DNA of 24,318 nt from Saccoglossus kowalevskii (Eukaryota > Hemichordata > Enteropneusta > Harrimaniidae): assembly GCF_000003605.2 (NCBI RefSeq), contig NW_003142822.1, positions 5,818 through 30,135 on the forward strand. The letters run 5' to 3'. Shown piece by piece: positions 1 to 10,172 of this stretch. The first letter of the stretch is position 1. Each line of letters begins with the position of its first letter. Both the position numbers and the translations under genes were made by a program. A model generated the notes under the pieces. It had not been told where the DNA came from. It was given only the letters and a program-made list of their open reading frames with translations, and made no database searches.

Positions 1-300
1 ATGCGCATTTGATTTACCCAGAACTCTGTGCGAATCCCCCTTGATTCTGGCTGCTGGTCATTTTCGTTCATGAAATCGTCGGATATCATCAGAAAACGCG
101 GGATTTGTGCAGTTTTGAATAAAACCAAGTTAGCGATTATGAACAATGGTTATTAACGTAACACCTGATCCCCTCTAAAAATTTTGTTTCGCATTTTAAG
201 GTAAGAAATCGACATTTGAAACCGACAGGGTGTCGATTTACTAGGTGCCGTGTTTCACAACTTGTTTATTTATATACGTATAACGGATGATTTTTTTTGA
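1..300. other. Unassigned stretch
   Basis: I see no convincing gene, RNA or repeat here. The stretch has mixed composition and no open frame with coding character on either strand. Confidence 0.4.
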
Positions 301-303
301 AAA

Positions 304-699
304 TTAGTATTTATTGATTTTCAGCCCCCAAGTGACTGTGGGAGCACAGCACGATAGACGCAGTAGAGAGAGACGCAGTCGAGAGTCCAGTCGAGGGGCG
401 AGCCTTGAGGCAGTCCAGTCTTGGGCGAGTCTTGGTTCAGCCTTGTGAGAGTCTTGGGGACTTGTCCCCAGGGCGCTGTGTCTTATCGGGTGCTCCAAAA
501 GATCGACTAAGACGAGAGCTGAAACGTATTTCGTTGTGTGTGGCTTATTTGACTGTAAAGTTAAAGTGACTTTCCCGATCCCGTACCTCAAGGGGACGAG
601 ATAGAGAGACGAGACGAGTTTCCCCCCTGACAAGTGTGGAGAACCCCGAGAGATGAGAATTTACCCCTGACACATACATCACACATTATATATAGGACA
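304..699. other. GAGAC-rich unassigned sequence
   Basis: This block is richer in G and C than its surroundings and is full of short GAGAC/AGTC motifs. The minus strand is open for 109 codons (304-633), but the translation is dominated by Arg, Leu and Ser from the simple sequence, so I do not call a gene. A short direct repeat CCCCTGACA occurs near 624 and 664. On the minus strand the block ends with AATAAA shortly after the frame's last codons, so an LTR-like or 3'-end origin is possible but unproven. Confidence 0.3.
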
Positions 700-1455
700 T
701 ATGCACATGATTTTTTTTCATGATCCAATTAACGATAGCCGAATAGCGGCCATTTTAAAGCCGAAAATGCATCAAAATCGCACATTTTTACCATTCCGGA
801 CCCGGATCTCAGTTATGCATGGACGGATTTTGTTTAAATTTGGTACATACATTAAACATAATAGGACCTTGATGCACGTCATTTTTTTGGATCGAGTTTG
901 AAATGGCCGACTGGCGGCCATTTTGTTTTAAAGAATTCAGTTCTGGATCCGTATCTGAGACATGCCTGGATTGGTCAAGTTCAAAATTCACACACACAAG
1001 GTACATCATGTCACAAATATGTATGTGCATTTGTTTCATGATCTCATTAACGATAGCCAAATGGCGGCCGCTCAAAAGCCGAAAATGCATTGAAATCGCA
1101 CATTTTCACCATTCCGGACCCGGATCTCAGTTATGCATGGATGGATTTTGTTCAAATTTGGTACATACATTAAACATAATAGAACCTTGATGCACGTCAT
1201 TTTTTTTTCGGATCTAGTTTGAAATGGCCGACTGGTGGCCATTTTGTTTTAAAGAATTCAGTTCTGGATCCGTATCCGAGACATGTCTGGATTGATCAAT
1301 TTCAAACTTCACACACACATGGTACATCATGTCACAAATAGATATGTGCATTTGTTTCATGATCCGCTTAACAATAGCTGAATGATGGCCATTTTAAGGC
1401 CGAAAATGCATCAAAATCACGTAAATCATGGATGGATTTTGTTCAGATTTAGTAC
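700..1455. repeat. Satellite-like tandem repeat, ~319-bp dimeric unit
   Basis: Equivalent points (CATGATC followed by TTAACRATAGC) fall at 719, 1037 and 1358, giving periods of 318 and 321 bp. The third copy is shorter: it has lost about 35 bp between CGAAAATGCATCAAAATCAC and ATGGATGGATTTTG. Each unit contains two diverged halves of about 160 bp. One half reads AAATGGCCGACTGGCGGCCA, TTCTGGATCCGTATCTGAGA, CATGCCTGGAT and GGTACATCATG. The other reads ATGGCGGCC, TTCCGGACCCGGATCTCAGT, TATGCATGGAT and GGTACATACAT in the same order. At 901-923 and 1222-1244 AAATGGCC and GGCCATTT form a short hairpin. The frames around 701-1190 come from the repeat and are not genes. Confidence 0.85.
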
Positions 1456-1677
1456 AATGTGTTTTATATATGCAGGTGCATTTCGGATCAGATTCGGACC
1501 ACTGAAAGTGGTCTGAGATTTCGGTCATGATCTGCTTTGAATGTATTTGTCACTCAAATATGAACGGAACGGGGACGTGTCATTCACAATGACTTGTTTT
1601 ATAGTGATCACTATAGTCTAATGTTTAGAATGTCAAAATATGTTCTCTTTTATTTTAATTTTGAAAGTTTTACTCAG

Positions 1678-1839
1678 ACGATCGATGAAATACAACAGTG
1701 TAGTGACGTGCCTAGTAACCTGCTAAATAACGAGATAATTCCGACGTCAAATTCTATTTTGTCCAGCGACAGCGTACAAACGTGCGCCGGTAACTGTGAC
1801 GACCACGGTGACCAGCTACACCAGAACGGACATATTTAG
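1678..1839 (+). CDS. Probable 3'-terminal coding exon, unknown protein
   Basis: A T-rich tract ending TTTTACTCAG supplies a splice acceptor at 1676-1677. From 1678 the frame runs 54 codons to TAG (1837-1839). The encoded tail is rich in Asp, Asn, Ser and Gln, with Cys residues (QTCAGNCDDHGDQLHQNGHI at the end). This segment is richer in CpG and GC than its AT-rich flanks, and an AATAAA lies 244 bp after the stop, which together suggest a last exon. Upstream exons must lie before the window or be unrecognised. I do not recognise the protein; a disordered cytoplasmic tail would fit. The same frame is open back to 1594 with an ATG, so a small intronless ORF is the alternative. Confidence 0.4.
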   Translation, partial: TIDEIQQCSDVPSNLLNNEIIPTSNSILSSDSVQTCAGNCDDHGDQLHQNGHI

Positions 1840-1964
1840 CATCTAACTCAACCCCATGCAACAAAAATTGATACTATGTATTCACTATGGTCCACTCCTC
1901 CTCGGCGGACAAGTACATAAGTGAAAATTTAGTCAAAGACGAGAAAACTTCTCAAGAAATTTGC

Positions 1965-2047
1965 CTTATTTACACGTATCAGCAATGCAAGCTGCCATGC
2001 GACTTCCCCTTCTGACGTCGCAAGGGGAATTTCTGTATGCAAATAAG
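1965..2047 (+). other. Stem-loop in probable 3' UTR
   Basis: TTCCCCTT (2004-2011) and AAGGGGAA (2022-2029) form a perfect 8-bp stem with a 10-nt loop. The 5' flank GCGAC (1999-2003) can also pair with GTCGC (2017-2021) in the loop, so two exclusive folds or a pseudoknot-like arrangement are possible. CTTATTT (1965-1971) and AAATAAG (2041-2047) can close an outer stem. Its role is unknown; it lies between a probable stop codon and poly(A) signal. Confidence 0.45.
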
Positions 2048-2082
2048 AAGCTAATGAGGAGCCTCGTTTTAAAATACACAAC

Positions 2083-2088
2083 AATAAA
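2083..2088 (+). terminator. AATAAA polyadenylation signal
   Basis: AATAAA follows the probable terminal exon (stop at 1839) and precedes AT-rich sequence. It is the best cleavage signal for that gene. Confidence 0.4.
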
Positions 2089-2099
2089 GTTGCCGTAGA

Positions 2100-3090
2100 T
2101 TGAGTTTAAGACACATTTTTTCACTCAAATAAAATAATTCATGCTTAGAAACATAAAAGATAATAATATTTATGTATCAATGGATAATTTTAGGCGTGAA
2201 AATAGCAGCCATTTCACAGGCACTTTAAGATTACACAGTACGATGGTCGTAACCCCAAACCAATGGTGTTTGCGATTCTAAACTCATGCGGTATCTTTGT
2301 GGAATGTTATTGCAAGACTATTAAACCCATAAATATAAATTGACGTTGACAATATGATAGTAGTTTTCTTAATAGCTTGACGATTAATCAATTGATTATG
2401 ATGTGTAAAACTTTCATGTGATTGGTTGTTTGTTTGAAGGCAAGGCCTTGGAGTCTCTTATACTGATTGTAATTGGCTAATGAGTGACTAGTAATAAAGA
2501 GTGATTTAAAGCTGTCTCGGGTGAAAGCTGGGGAGAAGCGGAGAATCATATGGACATAAACGGAGCTTGAGTGTGTTTTTGTGAGTCCAGCGTGGGGATC
2601 AATCGAATCCCGGTTACCTAAGTGAAAGGTTTTCAAACATTAAAAATACCTATCACATGTCAATAAATCTCCTCTAAGTTGTCATTACAATTGATAGAGT
2701 ACTGTACTCTTCAAATGTATGTATTCATTGAGTTATACAGTGACCACTCTCATTAATCTTAGCTAACACTCTCTCTTACATGCACTGGAGTGAATATTAT
2801 TCATGAAAGCCAAGTGTTAGATATGCTATCAACTATAATAATTGTCATGGCATGTGCAATAAAACAGTTGCACTAAACATAAATATATCCTGGAATATTT
2901 CAATTTGCATCTTTGTCATCAAACATTTTTAAATGTTTTCAGATAGTACTTCTGATATACATGACATTCCATAACAGGTGATTTTCTGTTCAACTGAGAG
3001 ATCTCGCGAGTTGCACAAAAAAAAACCGCACGCCAAACGTCTGCCGCAAAAATAGAACGATTAGATTTTGAACTCAAATTTCTTTATTTC
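2100..3090. other. Gene-free AT-rich stretch
   Basis: No gene is supported here. A perfect 14-bp palindrome TAATCAATTGATTA lies at 2385-2398. Around 2595-2612 GGGAT and ATCCC flank a 7-nt loop, faintly like a tRNA T-arm, but no A box or acceptor stem accompanies it. Confidence 0.4.
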
Positions 3091-3095
3091 GTAGT

Positions 3096-3450
3096 TCACA
3101 TTGAAAGGCCGGTCTTCAACAGGGGAATATTACATTTTAGTATTCTTACTACATCGAAGTTGACCATCATCAAATGTGTACAGCACATTATTAAGCATGG
3201 AAATATCCCCCAAATTACTTTCGCGTTTGTCGAATCCCACGCAATGTTTGTCGCCACTACGACGCTTTTACCTTTGTTTGTCATGTTTTTACATTCGAAT
3301 TCAAGCATAATGCGGGATCTCACAGAGAACGGAAAATGGTTTATTGTGGATAATATGGTGGATTTGTGTTTACATATACCGGTACATCGTGGAAATTGGA
3401 TTGTATATAGATGCATCTTTGTGTATGCCATGTCTGAACAACCATTCTGA
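3096..3450. other. Segment open on both strands, unassigned
   Basis: The plus strand is open from about 3160 to a TGA at 3450, but begins with TTG rather than ATG. The minus strand is open for 111 codons (3096-3431) from an ATG, with AATAAA (plus TTTATT near 3083) just beyond its stop. Neither product shows a motif I recognise. A minus-strand single-exon gene cannot be excluded. Confidence 0.25.
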
Positions 3451-3500
3451 AAGCCATGTTTTTTTCATGTGTGTGTAATATAACAAATCAATTTACATAG

Positions 3501-5640
3501 TTCGTTGATCTGATGACATACACTTCTACCGTATTCACTGATATATTCCACTCATTCAATGTACGTGTGTTTGTTGACATACACTTCTACCGTATTCACT
3601 GAATCAGATATATTCCACTCATTCAATGTACGTGTATTTGTTGATCTGATGACATACACTTCTACCATATTCACTGATATATTCCACTCATTCAATGTAC
3701 GTGTGTTTGTTGATCTGATGACATACACTTCTACCGTATTCACTGATATATTCCACTCATTCAATGTACGTGTGTTTGTTGATCTGATGACATACACTTC
3801 TACCATATTCACTGATATATTCCACTCATTCAAAGTCCGTGTATTTGTTGATCTGATGACATACACTTCTAAAGTATTCACTGAATCAGATATATTCCAC
3901 TCATTCAGTGTACGTGTGTTTGTTGATCTGATGGCATACACTTCTACCGTATTCACTGATATATTCCACTCATTCAATGTACGTGTATTTGTTGATCTGA
4001 TGACATACACTTCTACCGTATTCACTGAATCAGATATATTCCACTCATTCAATGTACGTGTATTTGTTGATCTGATGACATACATTTCTACCGTATTCAC
4101 TGATACATTCCACTCATTCAATGTACGTGTATTTGTTGATCTGATGACATACACTTCTACCATATTCACTGATATATTCCACTCATTCAATGTACGTGTA
4201 TTTGTTGATCTGATGACATACACTTCTACCGTATTCACTGATATATTCCACTCATTCAATGTACGTGTATTTGTTGATCTGATGACATACACTTCTACCG
4301 TATTCACTGATATATTCCACTCATTCAATGTACGTGTGTTCGTTGATCTGATGACATACACTTCTACCGTATTCACTGAATCAGATATATTCTACTCATT
4401 CAATGTCCTTGTGTACCGTATTCGCTGATATATTCCACTCATTCAATATACGTGTGTTCGTTGATCTGATGACGTACTCTTCTATCGTATTCGTTGATAC
4501 ATTCCACTCATTCAATTTACGTGTGTTTGTTGATCTGATGACATACACTTCTACCGTATTCACTGAATCAGATATATTCCACTCATTCAATGTACGTGTA
4601 TTTGTTGATCTGATGACATACACTTCTACCATATTCACTGATACATTCCACTCATTCAATGTACGTGTATTTGTTGATCTGATGGCATACACTTCTACCG
4701 TATTCACTGAATCAGATATATTCCACTCATTCAATGTACGTGTGTTTGTTGATCTGATGACATACACTTCTACCGTATTCACTGAATCAGATATATTCCA
4801 CTCATTCAATGTACGTGTGTTTGTTGATCTGATGACATACACTTCTACCATATTCACTGATATATTCCACTCATTCAATGTACGTGTATTTGTTGATCTG
4901 ATGGCATACACTTGTACCATATTCGCTGATATATTCCACTCATTCAGTGTACGTGTATTTGTTGATCTGATGGCATACACTTCTACCGTATTCACTGATA
5001 TATTCCACTCATTCAATGTACGTGTATTTGTTGATCTGATGACATACACTTCTACCATATTCACTGATATATTCCACTCATTCAATGTACGTGTGTTCGT
5101 TGATCTGATGACATACACTTCTACCGTATTCACTGAATCAGATATATTCCACTCATTCAATGTACGTGTATTTGTTGATCTGTTGGCATACACTTCTACC
5201 ATATTCACTGATATATTCCACTCATTCAATGTACGTGTGTTTGTTGATCTGATGACATACACTTCTACCGTATTCACTGAATCAGATATATTCCACTCAT
5301 TCAATGTACGTGTATTTGTTGATCGGATGGCATACACTTCTACCGTATTCGCTGATATATTCCACTCATTCAATGTACGTGTGTTTGTTGATCTGATGAC
5401 ATACACTTCTACCGTATTCACTGAATCAGATATATTCCACTCATTCAATGTACGTGTATTTGTTGATCGGATGGCATACACTTCTACCATATTCACTGAT
5501 ATATTCCACTCATTCAGTGTACGTGTGTTTGTTGATCTGATGACATACACTTCTACCGTATTCGCTGATACATTCCACTCATTCAATGTCCGTGTGTACC
5601 GTATTCGCTGATACATTCCACTCATTCAATGTACGTGTGG
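3501..5640. repeat. Minisatellite of 69/75-bp units in two blocks
   Basis: About 31 head-to-tail copies are marked by TTCCACTCATTC at 3546, 3613, 3682, 3751, 3820, 3895, 3964 and onward to 5616. The basic unit is 69 bp. A 75-bp variant carries an extra ATCAGA after TTCACTGA. Both lengths are multiples of three, so the array is open on both strands: 23- or 25-residue repeats such as FHSFNVRVFVDLMTYTSTVF on plus and NTVEVYVIRSTNTRTLNEWN on minus. Two units are cut to 43 bp (ending at 4433 and 5616), each reading CCKTGTGTACCGTATTCGCT across the deletion, and both break the frame. An 8-bp deletion in the first unit also shifts it. Copies are very similar, implying recent expansion. I do not regard the frames as genes. 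Confidence 0.95.
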
Positions 5641-6821
5641 AAAAGGTCCCATGTGCTTTCGGCAGTTTGGTACTACTTTCTCAACATAATTACATAAATA
5701 GTAGTTTTTTATTTGCCTCCTTATCGGAGTATCAGTATTATGTGAATGGTGTGCCAATAACAGAATCAGCGAGTGCGAGTTCTCATATAATTATGTCAAC
5801 AGTTTAACGTCTACAAAATAAATTTGTGCACTTCTTTCCGCAACATGATCGGTCAACGTGTGAACACACAGATTATATGGCGCCCTCTATTTATTTGCTT
5901 CATACATATCATCTATATTTTTATGACATTTAACACCGTTTTATTACATACGTACCCGTTTCACAGTTTTGTATGAAATTGTGGAAGAACAAACAATCAA
6001 AAACTTGACTCTGATTGACGTGATTGGTCTTTGCATCTCCACTGGAATACTGTTATTATTTAGCCAACGATTTGTTGTAATGATGTGGGTTTCCACAGCA
6101 CTGCTTGGGCACTATTTCATGGGCTGAGCAATATATTACACTCACGTCGTCGTTTTTTTGTTTTTTTTTTGTTTTTTTTTTGTGGCATCATCAATTTCAG
6201 CCACGTGACTTTCGTTTCTTGTGGATAAACTGTTTAAAGAAGTTGGTGTTGTGACATTGATCTACGTTTTTTATGACCCATTGATAATAGATGTGATAAC
6301 AGAACTCATGGCATGTAGAAAGCGATACACTAACGTACACATTAGAAACAGGGAATGAGTATTTTTATTTCACGCCAAATGGCACAAGGTTTTATTTCAT
6401 TTATATCACATTTTTTTGTTACTCTTGTTCCACCGACAGAGCAATATATGTGGTATTCTAAATAATAATGAAGTTAGGACCCTCTGACGACGTGTTCCAA
6501 ATACAGTGCCTGCTCTTTTATTTCCATACGTTGCATCCAATATGTATGTATATTTCATTGAACGGTTTCTAGGGAGTTTAATTATTACACTGACCCCACG
6601 AGAATCTCATCAAATGTTACATATTTGTAAAGTCTTTAACAATTGTGCAATAACTATATTGAAAAATCGATATCTGTCGAACAGTAAAAATATGCTAATT
6701 TATGTAAATCTGCTAATTCTCATTTATTATATATAGTATATGTACTGCAGACCGTGCATTTTATCACTCCATTTATATTGTTGAATTATGTTTTTTTTTC
6801 ATATTCGAATAAAAAGTTACG
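5641..6821. other. Gene-free stretch with poly(T) tract
   Basis: No gene is supported. A T-rich tract interrupted by single G residues lies at 6152-6181. The short frame at 5586-5807 reads out of the minisatellite and is not convincing. Confidence 0.4.
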
Positions 6822-6920
6822 TTAAATCGCGGTGGTCGTCGCGCAGCGCATGTTCAAATTTCGTGTAAATAAACAATACTGTCGCATACGACTTGTTTAC
6901 CACTTCCGTGTGACTGAGAA

Positions 6921-7275
6921 TGTTCTAGAACCGTACTGTGTCTGGGTGGAATTTTTAGAAGTTGGTTGAATAGGTAATAGGACACTGTAGAAAGCAATAG
7001 AAGGTAATTGAACACTCTAGAAATTTGTAGTAAGTTCCAGACTCATTATGTATGCTGATGTAATGGTCTATTTATAGACAGTGTGGGTATATATAGGGGA
7101 GTTGTTCAGCACTGAGATCGGATCGGAGATCTTGTTGAATTGTATTGGAGTTTAAGTATCTAGTTATTGGAGTAGTGGAGTTTTACCGCGTTATTGTACT
7201 TGATGTTTGCAGAGTATAATAATACCAGTACCAGTTGAAACCTCATCTGTTGGCTCCGTGTTCGTATTTTGTCAT
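6921..7275 (+). mobile_element. Possible solo-LTR-like insert
   Basis: The segment starts TGTTCTAGAACC and has three related motifs (GTTCTAGAA, CACTGTAGAA, CACTCTAGAA). A TATA box at 7088-7095 is followed within about 20 bp by TTGTTCAGCACTGAG, and T/G-rich sequence leads to a possible end in TTTTGTCA. That order resembles the U3-R-U5 layout of a Ty3-type LTR. No flanking target duplication supports the chosen ends. ACTGAGA does occur at both 6913-6919 and 7111-7117, so an insertion of only 6920-7110 is an alternative. No reverse transcriptase or gag is nearby. Confidence 0.3.
7088..7095 (+). promoter_or_regulatory. TATA box
   Basis: TATATATA is followed by GGGGAGTTGTTCAGCACTGA, an initiator-like spacing. 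It is most likely the promoter of the LTR-like insert rather than of a cellular gene. Confidence 0.3.
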
Positions 7276-7443
7276 CGCCGCCAAGTCTTTTTGTTACTAT
7301 TGCCATTTTGGTATTTGAACCATCACACCTGTACTATACCAATTACGGTAATATTACGTTGCGTGTGACAAATACACGCGTTGTATACGTCGTTATGAGT
7401 CCCACATCGAACAGGACGCGGCGTGACGACTGCCGCCCTTTAA

Positions 7444-8771
7444 TATTCTAGCACAAACTTGATGCAAAACTATGCAAATTAGTCACGTGTTTGTCCGATT
7501 CCATTACTTGACGCACTTATATGTTGGAACCTCATTCCCAATAGACAATATCAGCAATCGTTGGCAAGATCTTCCTTCCCAGATATCTTGTGAAATCCAT
7601 AATTTATATTTAGTATTATTTCATATGCTAATTACTTCGAATTACATGAAGACATAATAGAGATTTCAGTGGTATTCCAATTCTATACAGCTTTAAGAAC
7701 ATATACCAAATATTGTAATTATCTGTAGTATATAACATCAAAAAATTTAGTGGCATATAAAAATGTTTTATTAATTTCAGTGACGATAGAGTGCACTGAT
7801 AGAGTCAACAATACATAAACAACTTACTTTACAAGTTTGATATGATGAGATCAAAATAAAATATTAAAACGAACATCACTGGTTTGTGCACAATTTGTGC
7901 TTATCTATTAGTTGAATATAACCACGATTTCATGTACTTATCTGTGATCTTTTTTTAATCTGTATATGATACAGTAAAGGGTGATCACCAACCAGATGTT
8001 GCACACAGCAACGTCACACACTAAACCACTACATAAATTACTAAAAACAACATATGTACTGCACGTCTACTCCGCATTAAGGGTTACGTAGGTAAACAGT
8101 AAAATAGAGCTTACACAATCATATAAAGAATTGTGGGAAATAGTGAGCAACATTTATATACGAAACAGATATTAAATGGGGTGGGTAGAAGTGTCAGTCA
8201 CTATTTAATATTTATATTTATATTAAAATATACATATCGAGTGAAAAGTGAAAACAACACGTTCTGTATACATCTACGTGAACAAATTCTCTCTTGATTT
8301 CAAAAGGTCAACCCTTCTCTTCTTCGATAATATGTTGTTCATAGTTTACGTCAGAGATCTCTTTGCTAACATGCCCAATAACAATAACACCTTCACAAAA
8401 ATGTTGCTCACCACTTATCCAACCTTCCCAGGATTGAATGGTTGTCTATAATATACAACACGCACCGTATAATATGGTTGATGACCCATGAGTGTTGTAC
8501 AGCTGTGCTTCTTCGACGTGTTAGCGAGGCAGTGTTTAATTGATATACTGGTCCAGCACCTATGGTTGGGTTGCGTTCAAACTGGGTATGTATATTGATA
8601 TAGTCGTAGTCGTAGTGTAAATACGACCATCACTTCGTGTCGAAAATAAGATAACATCGCTTTATTGATCTAGGTTGTTTGGAAGGGAAGTACGATTCAA
8701 AATTACAATCAAAACAGTATATTTAATATGGCGACGCAATTATTTAATATATTTATGTTTATTTATTCACA
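7444..8771. other. Gene-free AT-rich stretch upstream of sulfotransferase
   Basis: No coding region is supported. The last bases, TTTATTTATTCACAG, look like a splice acceptor ending at 8772, so this stretch probably includes a 5'-UTR intron of the gene at 8784. Confidence 0.45.
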
Positions 8772-8783
8772 GAGGACTATATA

Positions 8784-10037
8784 ATGATACACACCATGAT
8801 GCGAAAAATGTTGTTTGGTGTACTGTTAGTTTCCATAGTAACTGTTGCATATAACATTGTGTTTAGAGAGGGTCAGCAAACTCGAAGGTTACCCTCAAGT
8901 TACTATGCAATGGAAGAGCAGTCGTCTAGGAAGAGTCGTGTCGCTGTCAAAACCGACATTCCGGAAACAGAAATGGATTCAAACACCGATCCACAATATA
9001 CGCAGGAAAACCTGGCTGTGACAACAACAGTTGTGTCGGTGACGCAACAGGAGAACGAAGATGACGTCACACTGAATGAAGGGCAAACAGCAAATTCCCC
9101 AGTGAGATTAACCGGAACTAGTCACGTGCGTTTACTAGTGCTTGCTAGGATGACAACAGGATCAAAAGCCATTTCTAGATTTTTCAGCGGTCGTCCAGAT
9201 TTTTTTTACGCATACGAGCCGGGACATATGCTATTAAAGTTCGTATTTAATGGCAACGTCCAAGATGACGGACATGCAAACCTCGAACGAATACAGGTCA
9301 ACCTTCGCGATTTGTTGCACGGTATTTATCATTGCAACCTGACCAATCATCCGTATTTCATACAGGGATTCAACGTAAAGTCATCTGTTTACAAAAGGCG
9401 TGCTTTTCTCACCAAGCTACCGATGCCAATCACTGAGGAGACCCTAACAGGCATATGCAAGTCAAGGGATCACGTGATTGCAAAAGTTGTTCGAATGACC
9501 GATTTAATGCAGTTCACGCAAATGTTACAAAATGATGACGTCAAAGTGTTGTTCTTGGCACGTGATCCACGAGGGATGGCGGCCTCCAGACACAAGAGAT
9601 TCCTGCACGCGATTGACACCCATGTCAACAAATCAGCAGACGGAGTTCGTCCTTTACACCCCAGACTGGTGGATTATGTAGTGGAACATTGTCAGTGGTT
9701 GGAAACGAACTATAAAGCTATAACAGAAGGTTCTACTTGGCTACAAAACAACGCCATGCTAGTACGCTATGAAGATATGGCCATGTATCCGTATAAAGTT
9801 GTACCCAAGATGCTCCAGTTCGTGGGAATCAATGGTAGCTCCCCAGCGGAGGGATATGCGCCTCATGCTGACTCCGTCTCTAAGTGGCGGAACTATTTCT
9901 CGTTTGACGAAGTGAAAGCAATACAAGATCTGTGCTCAGATCGGTTATATAATATGTTTGGATGGAAAAAAGTTCAATATAAAAGCGATTTCAACGACGA
10001 GACAAACACGTTTTTTGGACCGATACCGAAATTATAA
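8784..10037 (+). CDS. Carbohydrate 6-O-sulfotransferase (CHST1/3-like), type II Golgi membrane protein
   Basis: The 417-residue protein would transfer sulfate from PAPS to a hydroxyl of Gal, GalNAc or GlcNAc in glycan chains in the Golgi lumen. Residues 9-26 form one membrane anchor after a short cytoplasmic tail, and 30-112 are a polar stem. The catalytic domain follows. The 5'-PSB region ARMTTGSKAI is at 121-130, with FFYAYEPGH (140-148) matching the family's FYLFEP element. The 3'-PSB region KVLFLARDPRGMAASR lies at 254-269, and VRYEDM is at 327-332. SVSKWRNYFSFDEV (364-377) and a final GWKKV match the family's C-terminal block. N-glycosylation sites are N185, N282 and N350. Having the whole coding region in one exon is usual for this family. 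The ATG at 8784 lies 11 bp after an acceptor; M5 is an alternative start. The usual GSS of the 5'-PSB loop is GSK here. Acceptor sugar is not predictable. Confidence 0.9.
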   Translation: MIHTMMRKMLFGVLLVSIVTVAYNIVFREGQQTRRLPSSYYAMEEQSSRKSRVAVKTDIPETEMDSNTDPQYTQENLAVTTTVVSVTQQENEDDVTLNEGQTANSPVRLTGTSHVRLLVLARMTTGSKAISRFFSGRPDFFYAYEPGHMLLKFVFNGNVQDDGHANLERIQVNLRDLLHGIYHCNLTNHPYFIQGFNVKSSVYKRRAFLTKLPMPITEETLTGICKSRDHVIAKVVRMTDLMQFTQMLQNDDVKVLFLARDPRGMAASRHKRFLHAIDTHVNKSADGVRPLHPRLVDYVVEHCQWLETNYKAITEGSTWLQNNAMLVRYEDMAMYPYKVVPKMLQFVGINGSSPAEGYAPHADSVSKWRNYFSFDEVKAIQDLCSDRLYNMFGWKKVQYKSDFNDETNTFFGPIPKL

Positions 10038-10172
10038 ATAAAAAAGGCGAGAAAAAAAGATTCAGTAAGAAATGTATCCAATCCAAATTCACCGTCTGCA
10101 AAGGGCATACAAGTACAAGAACACAAAACAGTAAACAACAAACAAACATACAACTGGCATAATGCATGGTTT

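Larger units (their letters stand above)
6822..7443. mobile_element. TTAA-flanked inverted-repeat element, 622 bp
   Basis: The left end reads TTAAATCGCGGTGGTCGTCG (6822-6841), continuing CGCAGCGCATG. The reverse complement of the right end reads TTAAAGGGCGGCAGTCGTCA (7443 back to 7424). The two ends match at most positions, and both carry TTAA, the target duplication typical of piggyBac-type transposition. There is no transposase frame inside, so it is non-autonomous. Related ends occur at 10473-10636 and 12539-12829. The interior is unusual in holding an LTR/promoter-like stretch at 6921-7275. Confidence 0.6.

Noticed and set aside
304-633. 109-codon minus-strand ORF as a gene
   Set aside because: It is dominated by Arg/Leu/Ser from GAGAC-type simple sequence and has no recognisable domain.
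701-1190. Short ORFs on both strands of the dimeric satellite
   Set aside because: They follow the repeat and recur or break with each copy; there is no independent coding evidence.
2560-2625. tRNA or tRNA-derived SINE suggested by GGGAT, a 7-nt loop and ATCCC
   Set aside because: The loop lacks the TTCRA order, and no A box, anticodon arm or acceptor stem can be aligned upstream.
3552-5625. Four long repeat-protein ORFs (274-409 codons) on both strands
   Set aside because: They arise because the minisatellite unit is a multiple of three with no stop in those frames. Starts and ends coincide with the 8-bp deletion and the 43-bp truncated units, not with gene signals.
3501-5640. CRISPR-like array
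   Set aside because: Units are contiguous, with no spacers between short repeats, and the context is a eukaryotic genome.
8248-8451. Small ORF upstream of the sulfotransferase
   Set aside because: It starts at GTG rather than ATG, the residue content is low-complexity, and there is no splice or homology support.
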